Source: Psychrobacter sp. JCM 18903
GTDB taxonomy: Bacteria; Pseudomonadota; Gammaproteobacteria; Pseudomonadales; Moraxellaceae
NCBI RefSeq assembly: GCF_000586475.1
Contig: NZ_BAWJ01000003.1
Span: 148,133 to 212,132, forward strand
DNA length: 64,000 nt
Reading direction: 5' to 3'
Under the pieces are notes generated by a model. That model saw only the letters and a list, made by a program, of their open reading frames with translations. It had not been told where the DNA came from and ran no database searches. The first letter of the stretch is position 1; each line of letters starts with the position of its first letter. Of this stretch, positions 38,478 to 49,226 are shown piece by piece. Both the position numbers and the translations under genes were made by a program.

Positions 38478-40421
38478 TTAGTCATTTTCAAGGAAAGAGC
38501 GCAAGTGCTCAGAGCGTGACGGATGACGCAATTTACGCAGTGCTTTTGCCTCAATCTGGCGAATACGCTCACGTGTTACGTCAAACTGCTTGCCGACTTC
38601 TTCTAACGTATGGTCAGTTGGCATGTCGATACCGAAGCGCATTTTTAGCACGCGTGCTTCACGCTCAGTCAGATTGCCCAATACATCACGAGTCGCTTCA
38701 CGCAGACCAGCTGCGGTCGCATCATCAACAGGGCTTGAGATAGTACCATCTTCGATGAAATCACCTAGATGCGAGTCTTCATCATCACCGATTGGTGTCT
38801 CCATAGAGATAGGCTCTTTGGCGATTTTCAGTACTTTACGGACTTTAACTTCGTCCATCTCTAAGCGTTCACCTAACTCTTCAGGCGTTGGCTCGCGTCC
38901 CATTTCTTGTAGCAATTGACGTGAGACACGGTTTATTTTATTAATCGTCTCGATCATATGTACAGGAATACGAATGGTACGCGCTTGGTCAGCGATAGAG
39001 CGGGTAATCGCCTGACGAATCCACCATGTGGCATAGGTCGAGAACTTATAACCACGGCGGTATTCAAATTTATCGACTGCTTTCATCAGACCGATGTTAC
39101 CTTCTTGGATTAGATCCAAGAATTGTAGACCACGGTTGGTATATTTTTTCGCGATAGAAATAACCAAACGCAAGTTAGCTTCGACCATTTCTTTTTTGGC
39201 GCGGCGAGCTTTTGCTTCACCGACTGCCATACGGCGCGCGACATCTTTCATGTCGTGGATTTTCATGTCGAGCTGTTGCTCGTAGTCACGAATGCGACGT
39301 TGCAATAAAATAACGTCATCAGTGACTTTTTCTAGCGTACCAGCAAATGCAGGTTTGCCCTTGATGCGCTCAATCAGCCAATCGACGTTGGTTTCGTTGC
39401 TAGGGAAAGTCTTACGGAACTCTTCACGTGGCATACGTCCACGGCGAATCACCAAACGCATGATTTGACGCTCTTGCTTACGCACATCATCATAGACATC
39501 ATGCATGATAGCCATGACTTGATCTGACAAGCGATTGTTCAACTTTAGCATCATAAAGCGTTCGGCAAGTAGGGCATAAGCAGTATCTGCTTCTGTGCTA
39601 CCACGGCCATAATCTAGCAAGGCTTGCTTGGCTTTGATAAATAAGTGTTCGATTTCTTCTAGACGCAGACGTACTTCTTCAGGATCGATACCGCTGGTTT
39701 CTTCTTCAGCTTCCTCTTCAACGTCGTCTTCATCCTCGTCCTCATCATCAAGCGCCGCTGCTTTGGCTTTTGCTTTGATCACAGGCGGATTTTCTTTCTC
39801 TTCTTTGATGCGTTCACGTTCTTCTTTTGCTGCCTCTTTCGCTTCTTGGGCAGCGATTTTGTCTGCTTCGGTCTCAGGATCTAAAAAGCCAGTAATGACG
39901 TCAGAAAGCTTTTTTTCGCCATCTTGTACTTTTTGATACTCATCAAGGACGAACTGTACGGTACCCGGCCAGTAAGACATCGCATGCTGTACGTCACGAA
40001 TGCCTTCTTCGATACGCTTGGCAATAGCAATCTCACCTTCACGGGTCAATAGATCAACCGTACCCATTTCACGCATATACATACGCACAGGGTCAGTGGT
40101 GCGACCCGGCTCAGTCTCAACAGAGGCCAATACCGCCGCTGCCTCATCCGCTGCCATGTCATCATCACTTGAATCATCGTTCATCAAGATATCATCGGCA
40201 TCAGGCGCAGATTCAAAGATTTTGATACCAACGTCGGTCAGCATTTGCACAATATCTTCGATCTGATCGCTTTCGGTAATAGAGTCGGGCAGTTGGTCAT
40301 TCACCTCAGCATAGGTTAGATAGCCTTGCTCTTTACCCATTTGGATTAAGGTGGCCAGTTGAGATGTGGACTTAGAAACTGACTTATCGTTCATAAATAC
40401 TCGCTTACTTGCATCGGACAT
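38478..40421 (-). CDS. rpoD: RNA polymerase primary sigma factor RpoD
   Basis: 647-residue sigma-70. Region 1.1 is N-terminal. The -10-binding region 2 carries [28 protein letters not shown] sequence (about residues 430-455) and [14 protein letters not shown]. Region 4 ends with the helix-turn-helix [20 protein letters not shown]. The non-conserved region contains a highly acidic run ([17 protein letters not shown] near 225-241). ATG 40421 is used; ATG 40394 (MNDKSVSK) is also possible, and neither has a strong ribosome site. It follows dnaG on the same strand. Confidence 0.96.
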   Translation of the reverse strand: MSDASKRVFMNDKSVSKSTSQLATLIQMGKEQGYLTYAEVNDQLPDSITESDQIEDIVQMLTDVGIKIFESAPDADDILMNDDSSDDDMAADEAAAVLASVETEPGRTTDPVRMYMREMGTVDLLTREGEIAIAKRIEEGIRDVQHAMSYWPGTVQFVLDEYQKVQDGEKKLSDVITGFLDPETEADKIAAQEAKEAAKEERERIKEEKENPPVIKAKAKAAALDDEDEDEDDVEEEAEEETSGIDPEEVRLRLEEIEHLFIKAKQALLDYGRGSTEADTAYALLAERFMMLKLNNRLSDQVMAIMHDVYDDVRKQERQIMRLVIRRGRMPREEFRKTFPSNETNVDWLIERIKGKPAFAGTLEKVTDDVILLQRRIRDYEQQLDMKIHDMKDVARRMAVGEAKARRAKKEMVEANLRLVISIAKKYTNRGLQFLDLIQEGNIGLMKAVDKFEYRRGYKFSTYATWWIRQAITRSIADQARTIRIPVHMIETINKINRVSRQLLQEMGREPTPEELGERLEMDEVKVRKVLKIAKEPISMETPIGDDEDSHLGDFIEDGTISSPVDDATAAGLREATRDVLGNLTEREARVLKMRFGIDMPTDHTLEEVGKQFDVTRERIRQIEAKALRKLRHPSRSEHLRSFLEND

Positions 40422-40925
40422 TTTTATATTGTGACGCGCTATCGCTCGCTCAGTGCGTTGATATAATCAATCGATTCATCAAAATATGGCGTAGAGGTTG
40501 TCAGTAATATCAAAAATGAGTTGATATGAATAAAGGCTCAAAATACTACAATTACAATGCTAAAAAACTGCTAGAAATTAGTAATGCTAAAAAGTCTTCA
40601 AGATAACATTATCTAAAAAATAATATATAAAAATAACGGTACCTAAAAACGGATACTTCAAAATAATATCTAAAATTTGTGCTTAATGAGGCGGATTTAT
40701 CGCCATCTATTAAATCGGGCTATAAATAGTTAGCGACACAGTTTAACACACACCAGCGTAATCAAGCACGAGGTAGTGATATCTACCGACCGTTTTTTGC
40801 TGATTATTTTATATCAGCCAAATGATTAAATGGCAATACATGCTATTGGGCATAATCATTAGTAGTGGGGGCAGCGCTATACTTTTAAAGGGTTGGAGAT
40901 TTTTTAGCAAAAATAATGGCAAACG
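40422..40925 (-). other. Intergenic region dnaG-rpoD
   Basis: 504 very AT-rich bases with repeated TATCTAAAA-like words (three between about 40610 and 40675). No gene. A separate rpoD promoter is likely here. The usual rpsU gene of the macromolecular-synthesis operon is not in this window. Confidence 0.35.
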
Positions 40926-43085
40926 TTAAGATTTCACCGTCGCCATCTGCGCTGACTGCTCAGCTTGCTGTGCGCGTAGCCAATCATTTAATAATTGCGA
41001 CTGCTTACGGACAATCGCCAGCTTGATATGATCAGGATTTTTGATGAGCTCTTGCATCTTTTTTTGCAGATATAACTTGAGCAACTGCATCACTAAGTTT
41101 TCGATCAACTCATCCAAGCTCAAAATATTTCTGCCAATCAATGTCTTATAAAATCCACCCCAGCTACGGCTAAGTGTTTCTTGGGTGATTGGTTTGACAT
41201 TAGGCAATATAAAGTGTGCGGCGGCGTTGGCATCTTTGGGTAAATGATTCAGGCAGCGTTTGATGGTGCTAACGATATCCAGCAAGGCGATATCTTGCAA
41301 ATCTTCCCAAGCAAGCGGACGCAAGATGTCAGGCGCGGCTTTTTGCTTGATGTGTGCTGGCAGCTGTAAATCATTAATACCTGCCTGCTGCCAAATGGCT
41401 TCGATAGGGTCTTCAATTAAGGCGCGTGGCTGAAACAAAAAACAAAGTTGCAATTGCTGACTGATGGTCATGTCACCATCAAAATCTAACAGTGCGTCTT
41501 TTGCCTCGACATTCTGACTGCGTTTACCGCCGAGCTTTTGATAGACATCATTGTTCAGCAAATAGCGAAAGCTACTGCCTTTAGGTAATGCAGTGGTCAA
41601 GGCACGTACTTGTGACATGAGCTTGGCTTTGCCTTCTGCCAAGGTTAAATCGTAACGCTCGCTTAAATAGGCAAAAATATACTGTGACAATGGCATGGCA
41701 TTCGCGATTTGCTCACGCATGGCATCGCCGCCCTGACTCTTAATAAATGTATCAGGATCATGATTATTTGGTAGGGTCAAAAACCGCAACTCTTTGTCAT
41801 CGGCCAGTACTGGCAAAGCCACTTCAAGGGTACGCCAAGCCGCTTTTTGTCCCGCGCTATCGCCATCAAAGCTCAAGGTTAGGGTAGGGTTTAATGTTAA
41901 AAGTCGTGAGATTTGGCTCTCATTGATCGCCGTACCCATCGAAGCGATAGCGCCATAAATACCCGCTTGGTAAAGGGCAATCACATCCATATAGCCTTCG
42001 ACCACCAGCCAGCTGTTGGCACGTTGTTGGCGTGATTCGTAATAGCCATACAGCACATGCTGTTTATGAAAAACGGGTGAGTCAGAGGAGTTGATATATT
42101 TAGGTTTCACTTCATCATCGAGCGCTCGACCACCGAAGCCAATCGTACGGCCTTGATTGTCTCGAATCGGGAAAATGACCCGATCACGGAGTAGATCATA
42201 ATCGCGCCCTGACTCGGACTGGCGCACCAAGCCAAGCGCTTTTAAGCCTTCAATATCCTGTGGAAATTGATGCTCAAGATGCTGCCACCCAAAGCGCATA
42301 GCCTAAGCCAAAGGTCTCAAAGATGTCTTCTGTGATACCACGCGATAAAAAGTAATGCTTAGCATGCGGATGAAGGGTAAGATTGTGCTGATAAAACTGC
42401 TGGATTTGCTCTAACAGCTCATACAGGTTACCGTCTTTATCAGAAACGCTATGATCATCATACAATGCCGCAGCGTCAGTATCGCCACCTGTCAACCATG
42501 CTGGCGGATAGCTATTATCATCTTGGTAGTCTGTGCCATAAGAATCTTCTGGATAAGACGCTGAGTCGTAAGCATCTAGCGGTGGATACTCATCGTAGCC
42601 GTTGCTACTATCGTGATAAACGGGTTGATCGGTATCGCCGTACTGGTTTTGTTGCTTAATAGCCGAAGTAGCGTTAATAGAAGGCGCATTAATTGTTTGA
42701 GCAGGACTTTTAGCGTCGATAGTCGGATTAGGTATTGACGGTGGTGCAATCGGTTTTGGTGCACGGCGCTGGTAGCTGACGTTTTGTTGCTCTTCTTTTG
42801 GGACTTCGATGCCCGTCTGCTTTGATAGCTCATTAACCGCTTCAATAAAAGTTAAGTTTCATAATCGCGTAAAAAACTGATGGCATTACCGCCGACGCTA
42901 CAGCCAAAGCAATGATAGATGTTTTTTTGTGGATTGACATAAAAAGAGGGCGACTTTTCGCCATGAAATGGACAGCAGCCTTTAAACTCACTACCAGCAC
43001 GTTTAAGCGTCGTATGACGCCCAATGATACTGATTAAGTCAGCTTGGCTATTTAATTGGTCGAGAATGTGATTTGGAATACTCAT
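40926..43085 (-). CDS. dnaG: DNA primase (frameshifted, with long linker insertion)
   Basis: Makes RNA primers for replication. The CHC2 zinc-binding domain is N-terminal (CCPFHGEKSPSFYV, YHCFGCSVGGNA). The TOPRIM core follows (VEGYMDVIALYQAG, SFDGDSAGQKAAWRTLE) and then the helicase-binding C-domain. The frame breaks at 42857-42859 (one base restores DYENLTFIEAVNEL) and near 42297, where two bases, plausibly one C and one T, give GYAPFGWQHLE. About 100 residues of Pro/Asp/Tyr-rich sequence separate the zinc domain from the core, where E. coli DnaG has about 20. Repaired length is about 720 residues. Confidence 0.93.
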
Positions 43086-43176
43086 GCAAAAAACAGTTTA
43101 CCATAGGTGTATTATCTTAAGCATAGGCAATATTGGGCGCAAACAATATTGGGCATAGATAATGAAACAGAAACAG

Positions 43177-43214
43177 AAAAAATAAGGCCAACTCTGTCGT
43201 TGACCTTATTTTTT
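43177..43214. terminator. Terminator after bamD
   Basis: A 16-bp stem AAAAAATAAGGCCAAC with one mismatch to its partner, and T-runs on both strands. It ends the minus-strand bamD transcript and may also insulate dnaG. Confidence 0.85.
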
Positions 43215-43292
43215 CATGATGTGCGTTGATGTACTAAAAAGAAGAAACGTTCTCTTAGTTAAAGAAGAGACGTTGCCTCAAATCTAGCGCAT

Positions 43293-44493
43293 TTATTCAT
43301 CATTCATATCGACATCTGCTGGCAGGATATCAATCCCTTGAACAGGCAACGTCGTACGGCGTACAGGATTGGTGTTTTGCGGATCGACATTGGCTTCTCT
43401 TGCCGTAGAGCCAGTGCTCGATTGGCTAGTAATACGCTCAGCGGATGCTTCAGGCAGACCCAAGCCAACATTGATGCCACTATTGGCGCGCACAGGTGAA
43501 GTACCTTGCGCTGCACTGGCTGCTACTGCATTATCGCTTGGCAGTCTTAATTGACTGGCGTTACGAATAACCTGAGTTTTGGTCGCGCCGTTATAGTCGC
43601 CTGTCGCAACTGATGAAGTATCTTTGTTAAAACGACTTAACTGCCCAAAAGTCAATTTGTTGATAAAAGAACGCTCACGTTTGGTGTCGAGTTTAACGCG
43701 TCCATCAGCACTTAACATGTTGGGATAATTGATTTGTAATAGAGTTTTGTGTTCTGCTGCCAAATCAGACATACCCAATTTGTCATAGCTATAAGCTAAG
43801 ACTGCGATTGCGTCTGGGATGGATTCACTAAGTGGATAGTATTGAAACACCCATTTGGCACGGTTAACAGCAGCGACATAAGCTTCGCGCTCGATATACC
43901 AGTTGGCGGCACTCATCTCACTTTCAGCAAACTGATTGTAAATGAAAGTCATGCGCTGAGCGGCATCTGGCGCGTAAGCTGTTAGGGTACTTATTAATAA
44001 GCTCTTGAAAGTTAGCGAAGGCAATACGTAAATAGGCGGTATCACGCTCAGCTTGATTGAGCTTAAACAGTTTTAGACCTTCTGATGAGCCTTGCATATT
44101 GGCGACGCCGCGCACATAGTAAGCGTAGCTGACTTGTGGATTAGAAGGATATAGATTAATAAATTGCTCAGCGCTGGCAGCTGCCATTTCATACTTACCA
44201 CTGGCATATTGTGCGTACATCATGTCGAGTAATGCTTGCTCAGCGTACTGTCCAGTAGGATAAAAAGTGCGCAGATTGGTCAAATCTTCGATGGCTTGTG
44301 TATAGCGGCCTTTATCAATCTGGGTAATGGCGTCGTTATAATAGTTCTGCTCTGATTTTTCGGCAGTTTCTACCGCATCGACGTCTTTACCGCCAGTCAG
44401 GTTTTTGAAAGTCTGACAGCCCACTAAGTTTACGCTTAGCGCAAGTAGGGTTATTGAGGACAGTTTGATAAACGTATTGCCAACAGCTTGCAT
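43293..44493 (-). CDS. bamD: Outer membrane assembly lipoprotein BamD (frameshifted)
   Basis: Essential TPR-type lipoprotein of the BAM complex. ATG 44491-44493 has a strong site (GGAGAAGAAG). The signal peptide ends at the lipobox NLVGC. TPR-like repeats run through RYTQAIEDL, YEMAAASAEQFINLYP and the INKYPNS segment. The frame breaks at about 43974-43980; adding two bases gives the family junction NS-YAPDAAQRM. After the TPR core comes a C-terminal Ser/Thr/Asn-rich extension of about 110 residues, not seen in E. coli BamD. Divergent from rluD, the classic arrangement. Confidence 0.92.
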
Positions 44494-45258
44494 ACTTCTT
44501 CTCCGACACAAGACGTATAATAGCAGCGACGCTATCATACTAGATATTAGGTTAATGATAAAAAACGATGCGTAGGCATCAATAGTGGTCTGTCATCTAC
44601 TATGTCAATCATCGGACATACCAGTTATCGTTATTAAAAAACGCTTGATGGCATAGGGTTTATATCAAACCAAATGCTTTTAATAAAAATTCGATAAGCA
44701 TACAGTGGCATAGCATACAGCAAAATATGGCTATACTTTATAGAATAACGTTTGCTTCGTCTATTTTTTCGCCATCTATATTGTACTTAATCCAATCGTG
44801 CTCATCGGATTTGAGTCAGTATCGTACAGTTATTAGTCTACTGCAACGCATATACGATATGCTGATGCTCGCAATGAGCTGTACACCAGCGGATGTCAGT
44901 TTGGCATTTTAACATGAGCTGCTGTCACGAGCGATATCGAATGTCGCTGACACTGACAAATATACAGTAAATTACAGCAATGTCATATTTTAGAGAGTTA
45001 AGTACGGCGCTGACGCTCGCTGAGGTATAATCAAAAAATGACAGATAACACACAGCTTCTATAGGCTTAGGCGCTTGGCGTGATACACTAGCACAGTATT
45101 GCCTCCGCTTTTTTCGACGACGATCGCTTTTATGATAAGCGATTGATAGCGAATGGCCTTTTGTTTTTTATAGCGTTACGCTTAACACTTTATTAGAAAT
45201 TTTCTCAAAAGCTACCTTTCAAAACCATGTCAGGCGCTTTGCCATATATAAATCTGCT
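44494..45258. other. Divergent intergenic region bamD / rluD
   Basis: 765 bases with no gene that I can support. TATAAT at 45026-45031 could be a -10 for rluD but lacks a -35. Unusually long for this normally compact divergent pair. Confidence 0.35.
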
Positions 45259-46527
45259 ATGAATAATAATGCTATGACTACCCATTTACCACCGAATCAA
45301 TCGCGACAGACTGATTCATCAGCACAAGAGTCACCGATGCCAAATGACGTTTTAAATAATAGTGAATTACCTGACAATAATCAGTCGATGCTTGATGAGC
45401 AAAGCCATAGCGATCATGTTTTAGAAGACGCTGTGTCAGAAGAAGCTACGTTAAAAGATAGTGATGTGCTTGACGACGATATGATAGATAGCAGCGATGA
45501 AGATGCTGACGACATTGATGATAGCGACGATGATGAAGCGTCAGCCGCCGGTCAAGTGGTGCCAGTAATTATTAATATGACGCATACGGTTATAGAAGAC
45601 GAAGCTGGTTTACGTATTGATAAATTGGCTTCAAAAATATTTACCGATTTCTCACGTGTTCAATTACAAGGTTGGATCAGTGATGGTAGCCTGCTGTATA
45701 ACGGAAGCGTGCAAAAACCAAAAATTCGTGTCAGAGCGGGTGATGTGCTGCAGTTAACGACCACATTAGAGCAGCATAGTGAAGATCAACCAGAAAATAT
45801 AGACATCGATGTGGTCTATGAAGATGATGACGTATTGGTCATCAATAAACCTGTTGGCATGGTAGTGCATCCTGGTGCGGGCAACCAAACCGGCACCTTG
45901 GTCAATGCACTACTATATCACTATCCGCAGCAGCACCATCTGCCGCGTGCAGGTCTGGTGCACCGTATCGATAAAGATACCTCAGGGCTATTGTTGATTG
46001 GCAAAACCAAGCCAGCACAGCTTGCGCTGATGGAGCAACTAAAGGACAAGTCGGTCTATCGTCATTATCAGTGTGTGGTAGCAGGGGATGCAGCGAGTCT
46101 ATCGCGCCATCGCCGTATTGACGCACCAATCGGTCGTCACCGCAACCAGCGTACTAAAATGACGGTAATGACGGCAGGACGTGAAGCTGTGACTCATTTA
46201 CTGAATGTGACCGCGCTTAATGGCAATTATTGCCTGTTGGATGTGGGTCTTGAAACGGGACGCACTCACCAAATTCGTGTGCATTTAAGTCATGTGACTT
46301 ATCCGATAGTGGGTGATCGTGTCTATGGTGGTCGTCGTCAATTGCGGGCAGGACTGACAGAAGCACAACGTCAAGCGATTAATAATTTTCCACGTCAAGC
46401 CTTGCATGCCTACACACTGGGTTTCGTACATCCAACGACTGGTGAAGATATTGAAGTCACCACACCACTGCCTGAAGATATGCAGCAGTTGATGGCTGTG
46501 CTAAGTGATGGCTATGATGACGAGTAG
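45259..46527 (+). CDS. rluD: 23S rRNA pseudouridine synthase RluD (acidic N-terminal extension)
   Basis: Converts U1911, U1915 and U1917-type positions of helix 69 in 23S rRNA to pseudouridine. An S4 domain (about residues 118-175) precedes the catalytic domain with the Asp in HRIDKDTSGLLL (about 238-249). The final motif is GRTHQIRVH. 422 residues: the first 105 or so are an Asp/Glu/Ser-rich extension absent from E. coli RluD. It is first in the rluD-pgeF pair, opposite bamD. Confidence 0.92.
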   Translation: MNNNAMTTHLPPNQSRQTDSSAQESPMPNDVLNNSELPDNNQSMLDEQSHSDHVLEDAVSEEATLKDSDVLDDDMIDSSDEDADDIDDSDDDEASAAGQVVPVIINMTHTVIEDEAGLRIDKLASKIFTDFSRVQLQGWISDGSLLYNGSVQKPKIRVRAGDVLQLTTTLEQHSEDQPENIDIDVVYEDDDVLVINKPVGMVVHPGAGNQTGTLVNALLYHYPQQHHLPRAGLVHRIDKDTSGLLLIGKTKPAQLALMEQLKDKSVYRHYQCVVAGDAASLSRHRRIDAPIGRHRNQRTKMTVMTAGREAVTHLLNVTALNGNYCLLDVGLETGRTHQIRVHLSHVTYPIVGDRVYGGRRQLRAGLTEAQRQAINNFPRQALHAYTLGFVHPTTGEDIEVTTPLPEDMQQLMAVLSDGYDDE

Positions 46528-46633
46528 ACCTCTCCTTGTAGGCGAGAGCGTAAAGTCGCTTGTAAAAAACAGAGCCTAGTAGTAAATAGCGATCCGTGAC
46601 ATAAAAATGACTCATTAAGACGGTAAATCAGCC

Positions 46634-47596
46634 ATGACTCATCAGTTTCCTATGACATTGCTTGCACAGATTGATGATGTGGCTGTTTTTCAAACAGCTG
46701 CCTTTTCAAGCGATGATGTTGACTCACAAGACCAGCCCACAGAACAGCTAGTACGACAGCAACGTCAAGCGAATTACGGTGAGCTAAATTTAGGTTTGCA
46801 TGTCAATGACGATGCTGCAAAAGTACTGAGCAATCGCATGCGTTTATTATCTGCCATCAATGAGCAGCTTGCACCCTTATCGTCGACATGCCAACAGGTA
46901 CCCATCAAACGCTTACACTGGGTTAACCAAGTTCACGGTAAGCAAATTCATGATATTGATGGCACAGCGCTAGGTATGACGCCAATGTCTGCTGACGCGA
47001 TGGTCAGTCGGCAACAAGGGCTTGGGCTTGCGATAATGACGGCTGACTGCGTGCCGATAGTCTTATATCAGCCAGCCAGTGGTCAAATGGCAGCGATTCA
47101 CGCGGGTTGGCAAGGTCTGGCTTGCGGGGTTATTCAAGCGACTGTGCACTGTTTTACGCAATCGGGACAAATCGAAGCTTGGATTGGTGTTTGTATCAGT
47201 CAAGACAGCTATGAAGTTGGCGCTCAAGTTCGCAATCAATTATTGAAAGGTTGCACAGAAAATAAGTTATTGAACACAGCAAGTATTGAACATTTTGATT
47301 CGTTATATGTCATAGATTCTGTGGCTACTATTAAAGGCGGTAGCGAGACTCAACATGTACAGGATACGGTTGATAAGCTGTCAAGCTGTGACACAGTTGA
47401 CGCGAGAAAAATCAAGCTAAACTTACCAAAGTTGGCAGCGGATCAGCTTAGTGCGGCGGGCGTTATAGTAGATGACACATTATCTAGCAGGTGTAGTTAT
47501 GCTGATGACCACTATTACTCTTATCGGCGTCAAACGCATTTGCAGCAGCCTGCTACAGGTCGAATGGCGCTGGTCATTGTACGTGGCGCTGCGTAG
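46634..47596 (+). CDS. pgeF: Peptidoglycan editing factor / purine nucleoside phosphorylase YfiH (PgeF)
   Basis: 320-residue multicopper-oxidase-fold protein of the YfiH/LACC1 family, shown elsewhere to have purine nucleoside activity and a role in keeping peptidoglycan precursors correct. Metal-site residues sit in HWVNQVHGKQ, TADCVPIVLY and IHAGWQGLACG, with DDHYYSYRR near the end. It follows rluD as in E. coli. Somewhat longer than the usual 240-250 because of an N-terminal and a mid-domain insertion. Confidence 0.9.
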   Translation: MTHQFPMTLLAQIDDVAVFQTAAFSSDDVDSQDQPTEQLVRQQRQANYGELNLGLHVNDDAAKVLSNRMRLLSAINEQLAPLSSTCQQVPIKRLHWVNQVHGKQIHDIDGTALGMTPMSADAMVSRQQGLGLAIMTADCVPIVLYQPASGQMAAIHAGWQGLACGVIQATVHCFTQSGQIEAWIGVCISQDSYEVGAQVRNQLLKGCTENKLLNTASIEHFDSLYVIDSVATIKGGSETQHVQDTVDKLSSCDTVDARKIKLNLPKLAADQLSAAGVIVDDTLSSRCSYADDHYYSYRRQTHLQQPATGRMALVIVRGAA

Positions 47597-47682
47597 GATT
47601 ACGCTATTTGCTGTTGCGCGCAATTAACTGTTGAACTTATATTGTTTTTATTTAACCATTTATAGCCATTATTAGAGTTTGT

Positions 47683-48284
47683 ATGAATACACCTGCCAGA
47701 TCGTCCATTACTGATAGCATACCGACTGTATCTATTGCTGTTATTTATCATAGCAACTACGGTCATACCAAGCGCGTCGCTGAAGCGATCGTCGAAGGGG
47801 CGCATCAGAAATTGCCAGCAGCACAGGCCAAAGCCGTTGATGTCCACAAGGTTGACTGGGATTATTTGGATCAGGCGGATTTGCTGGTTTTCGGTAGTGC
47901 CGTATATATGGGTAGTGTCACTGCTGAATTTAAGACTTTTATGGATGAAACCTCAAAGCGCTGGTATCATCGTAAATGGGAAGGCAAGTGGGCAGCCGCT
48001 TTTGCCAACTCTGGTGGCTGAGCGGTGATAAGCTGGCGGTATTGCAGCAGATTTCTTTGTATGCGATGCAGCATGGCATGAACTGGATTGGATTACCGCT
48101 GATGCCGACAGGTCATGAGGCTCATGATTTAAACCGTTTATCTAGCTTTTTGGGCTTGATGACCCAGTCGCTTGATGGTCCCCCTGAAGAAACGCCAGGA
48201 CGGGGAGATATTGATACGGCTATTTGGTTCGGCGATCATTTGGCCAAGACAATTATCAAGCATCAGCCAGCGGCGCGCCCTTGA
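47683..48284 (+). CDS. Flavodoxin/WrbA-type NAD(P)H:quinone oxidoreductase (frameshifted)
   Basis: About 200-residue FMN flavodoxin-fold protein. The FMN-phosphate loop is VIYHSNYGHTKRVAEAI at about residues 20-36, and the isoalloxazine loop is FGSAVYMGSVTAEFKTFMD (about 70-88). These are features of WrbA-type quinone reductases. The frame breaks at 48019; one extra T restores NSGGLSGDKLAVLQQ. Electron partner unknown. Confidence 0.8.
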
Positions 48285-48328
48285 AATGAATGGCTATTGA
48301 ATCATTCAAGGTAATTTATTAAACATTG

Positions 48329-48363
48329 AAGGCAGATATCAAACTGATATCTGCCTTTTTTTT
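48329..48363. terminator. Terminator after the flavodoxin gene
   Basis: Stem AAGGCAGATATCA pairing with TGATATCTGCCTT around a short loop, followed by eight or more T. It could also serve the minus-strand lipoprotein gene that ends at 48388. Confidence 0.88.
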
Positions 48364-48387
48364 GCTTATTTTATGAGTGTGATGGCA

Positions 48388-48573
48388 CTATTTTTGATTT
48401 TTTGTACTGGTATTATTTTGAACCTGCACAGTGGTGGCAGGCATATTTTTGACCAAGATGCTATTAGTAGGGGTGGTATTCACAGGGATAGGGCTGTCGA
48501 CAAATTGAAATGATTGGCAGCCTGTGATTAACAGGGCTGATGTCAGTATATAAGCAAGAATCGGTAACTTCAT
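48388..48573 (-). CDS. Small lipoprotein, unknown function
   Basis: 61-residue predicted lipoprotein. The signal peptide ends in a good lipobox (LLITGC, Cys at residue 19), followed by a short Asn/Thr-rich mature part. No family recognised. ATG at 48571-48573; the ribosome site is weak. Confidence 0.5.
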   Translation of the reverse strand: MKLPILAYILTSALLITGCQSFQFVDSPIPVNTTPTNSILVKNMPATTVQVQNNTSTKNQK

Positions 48574-49226
48574 AGTGGTGTCTCAGGCGGCGATCGGCAA
48601 TGTGAAAATAGCGCCTATCATAAACAAAATATGGTGCGTTGCAATAGCTTGTTTCGTAGCATTATAAAAATCTGACTGATAAAAAAAGCGAGTGCTAACT
48701 TAAGTCTATGTATCTATTATGTACAACTAAAATTGATGATGACAAAAAATGAAGCAAATTTGTGACAATTATCTACAATGATAGGTTTTTCATAGAAGAT
48801 ACCCGACCAAAAAATAGGTTTTTAGTTGCTGATTTTAAAGGTATTATTCAAATAACTTATTATTATAATATAAAAAAATATATTACGTTATCAAAAACTG
48901 ATAATGACAATGCGGTTCTTTACGTTTTGTAAAAATTTGAGACCAATACGTTACTCATTAAGTAATAGTAGCGAAATAGTCTTACATTAGTAGAGTGAGT
49001 AGACATCATTTAGTAACTATGCTTAGTAACTATGTTTATGAAATTACTTTTATCACGCTATTTTATTAAGCATTTACTGGATGATTTGCTACCTCATTTA
49101 ATGGACTGTCAATTGAGTATAACAAGTCGTCACTCATTAAGGCTTGCTCAATACTAAATGTTTCATCTAAATCGTTCATACTAATAATAATTACAACACC
49201 CTAGGTGCCAGCTATATGAGGATATT
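48574..49226. other. Divergent intergenic region before the cytochrome cluster
   Basis: 653 very AT-rich bases with no gene seen. It contains the direct repeat at 49010-49034 and presumably the promoter of the cytochrome/amine oxidase cluster. Confidence 0.35.
49010..49034 (+). repeat. Direct repeat TTAGTAACTATG x2
   Basis: Two identical 12-base units separated by one base, about 195 bases before the triheme cytochrome gene. A plausible regulator-binding site; the protein is unknown. Confidence 0.35.

Noticed and set aside
39628..39936. Serine-rich plus-strand open frame
   Set aside because: It is the complement of the acidic and Lys-rich region of rpoD; the Ser runs are the reverse reading of Asp/Glu codons.
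44727..44912. 61-codon plus-strand frame between bamD and rluD
   Set aside because: No ribosome site, no family pattern and low-complexity composition; treated as non-coding.
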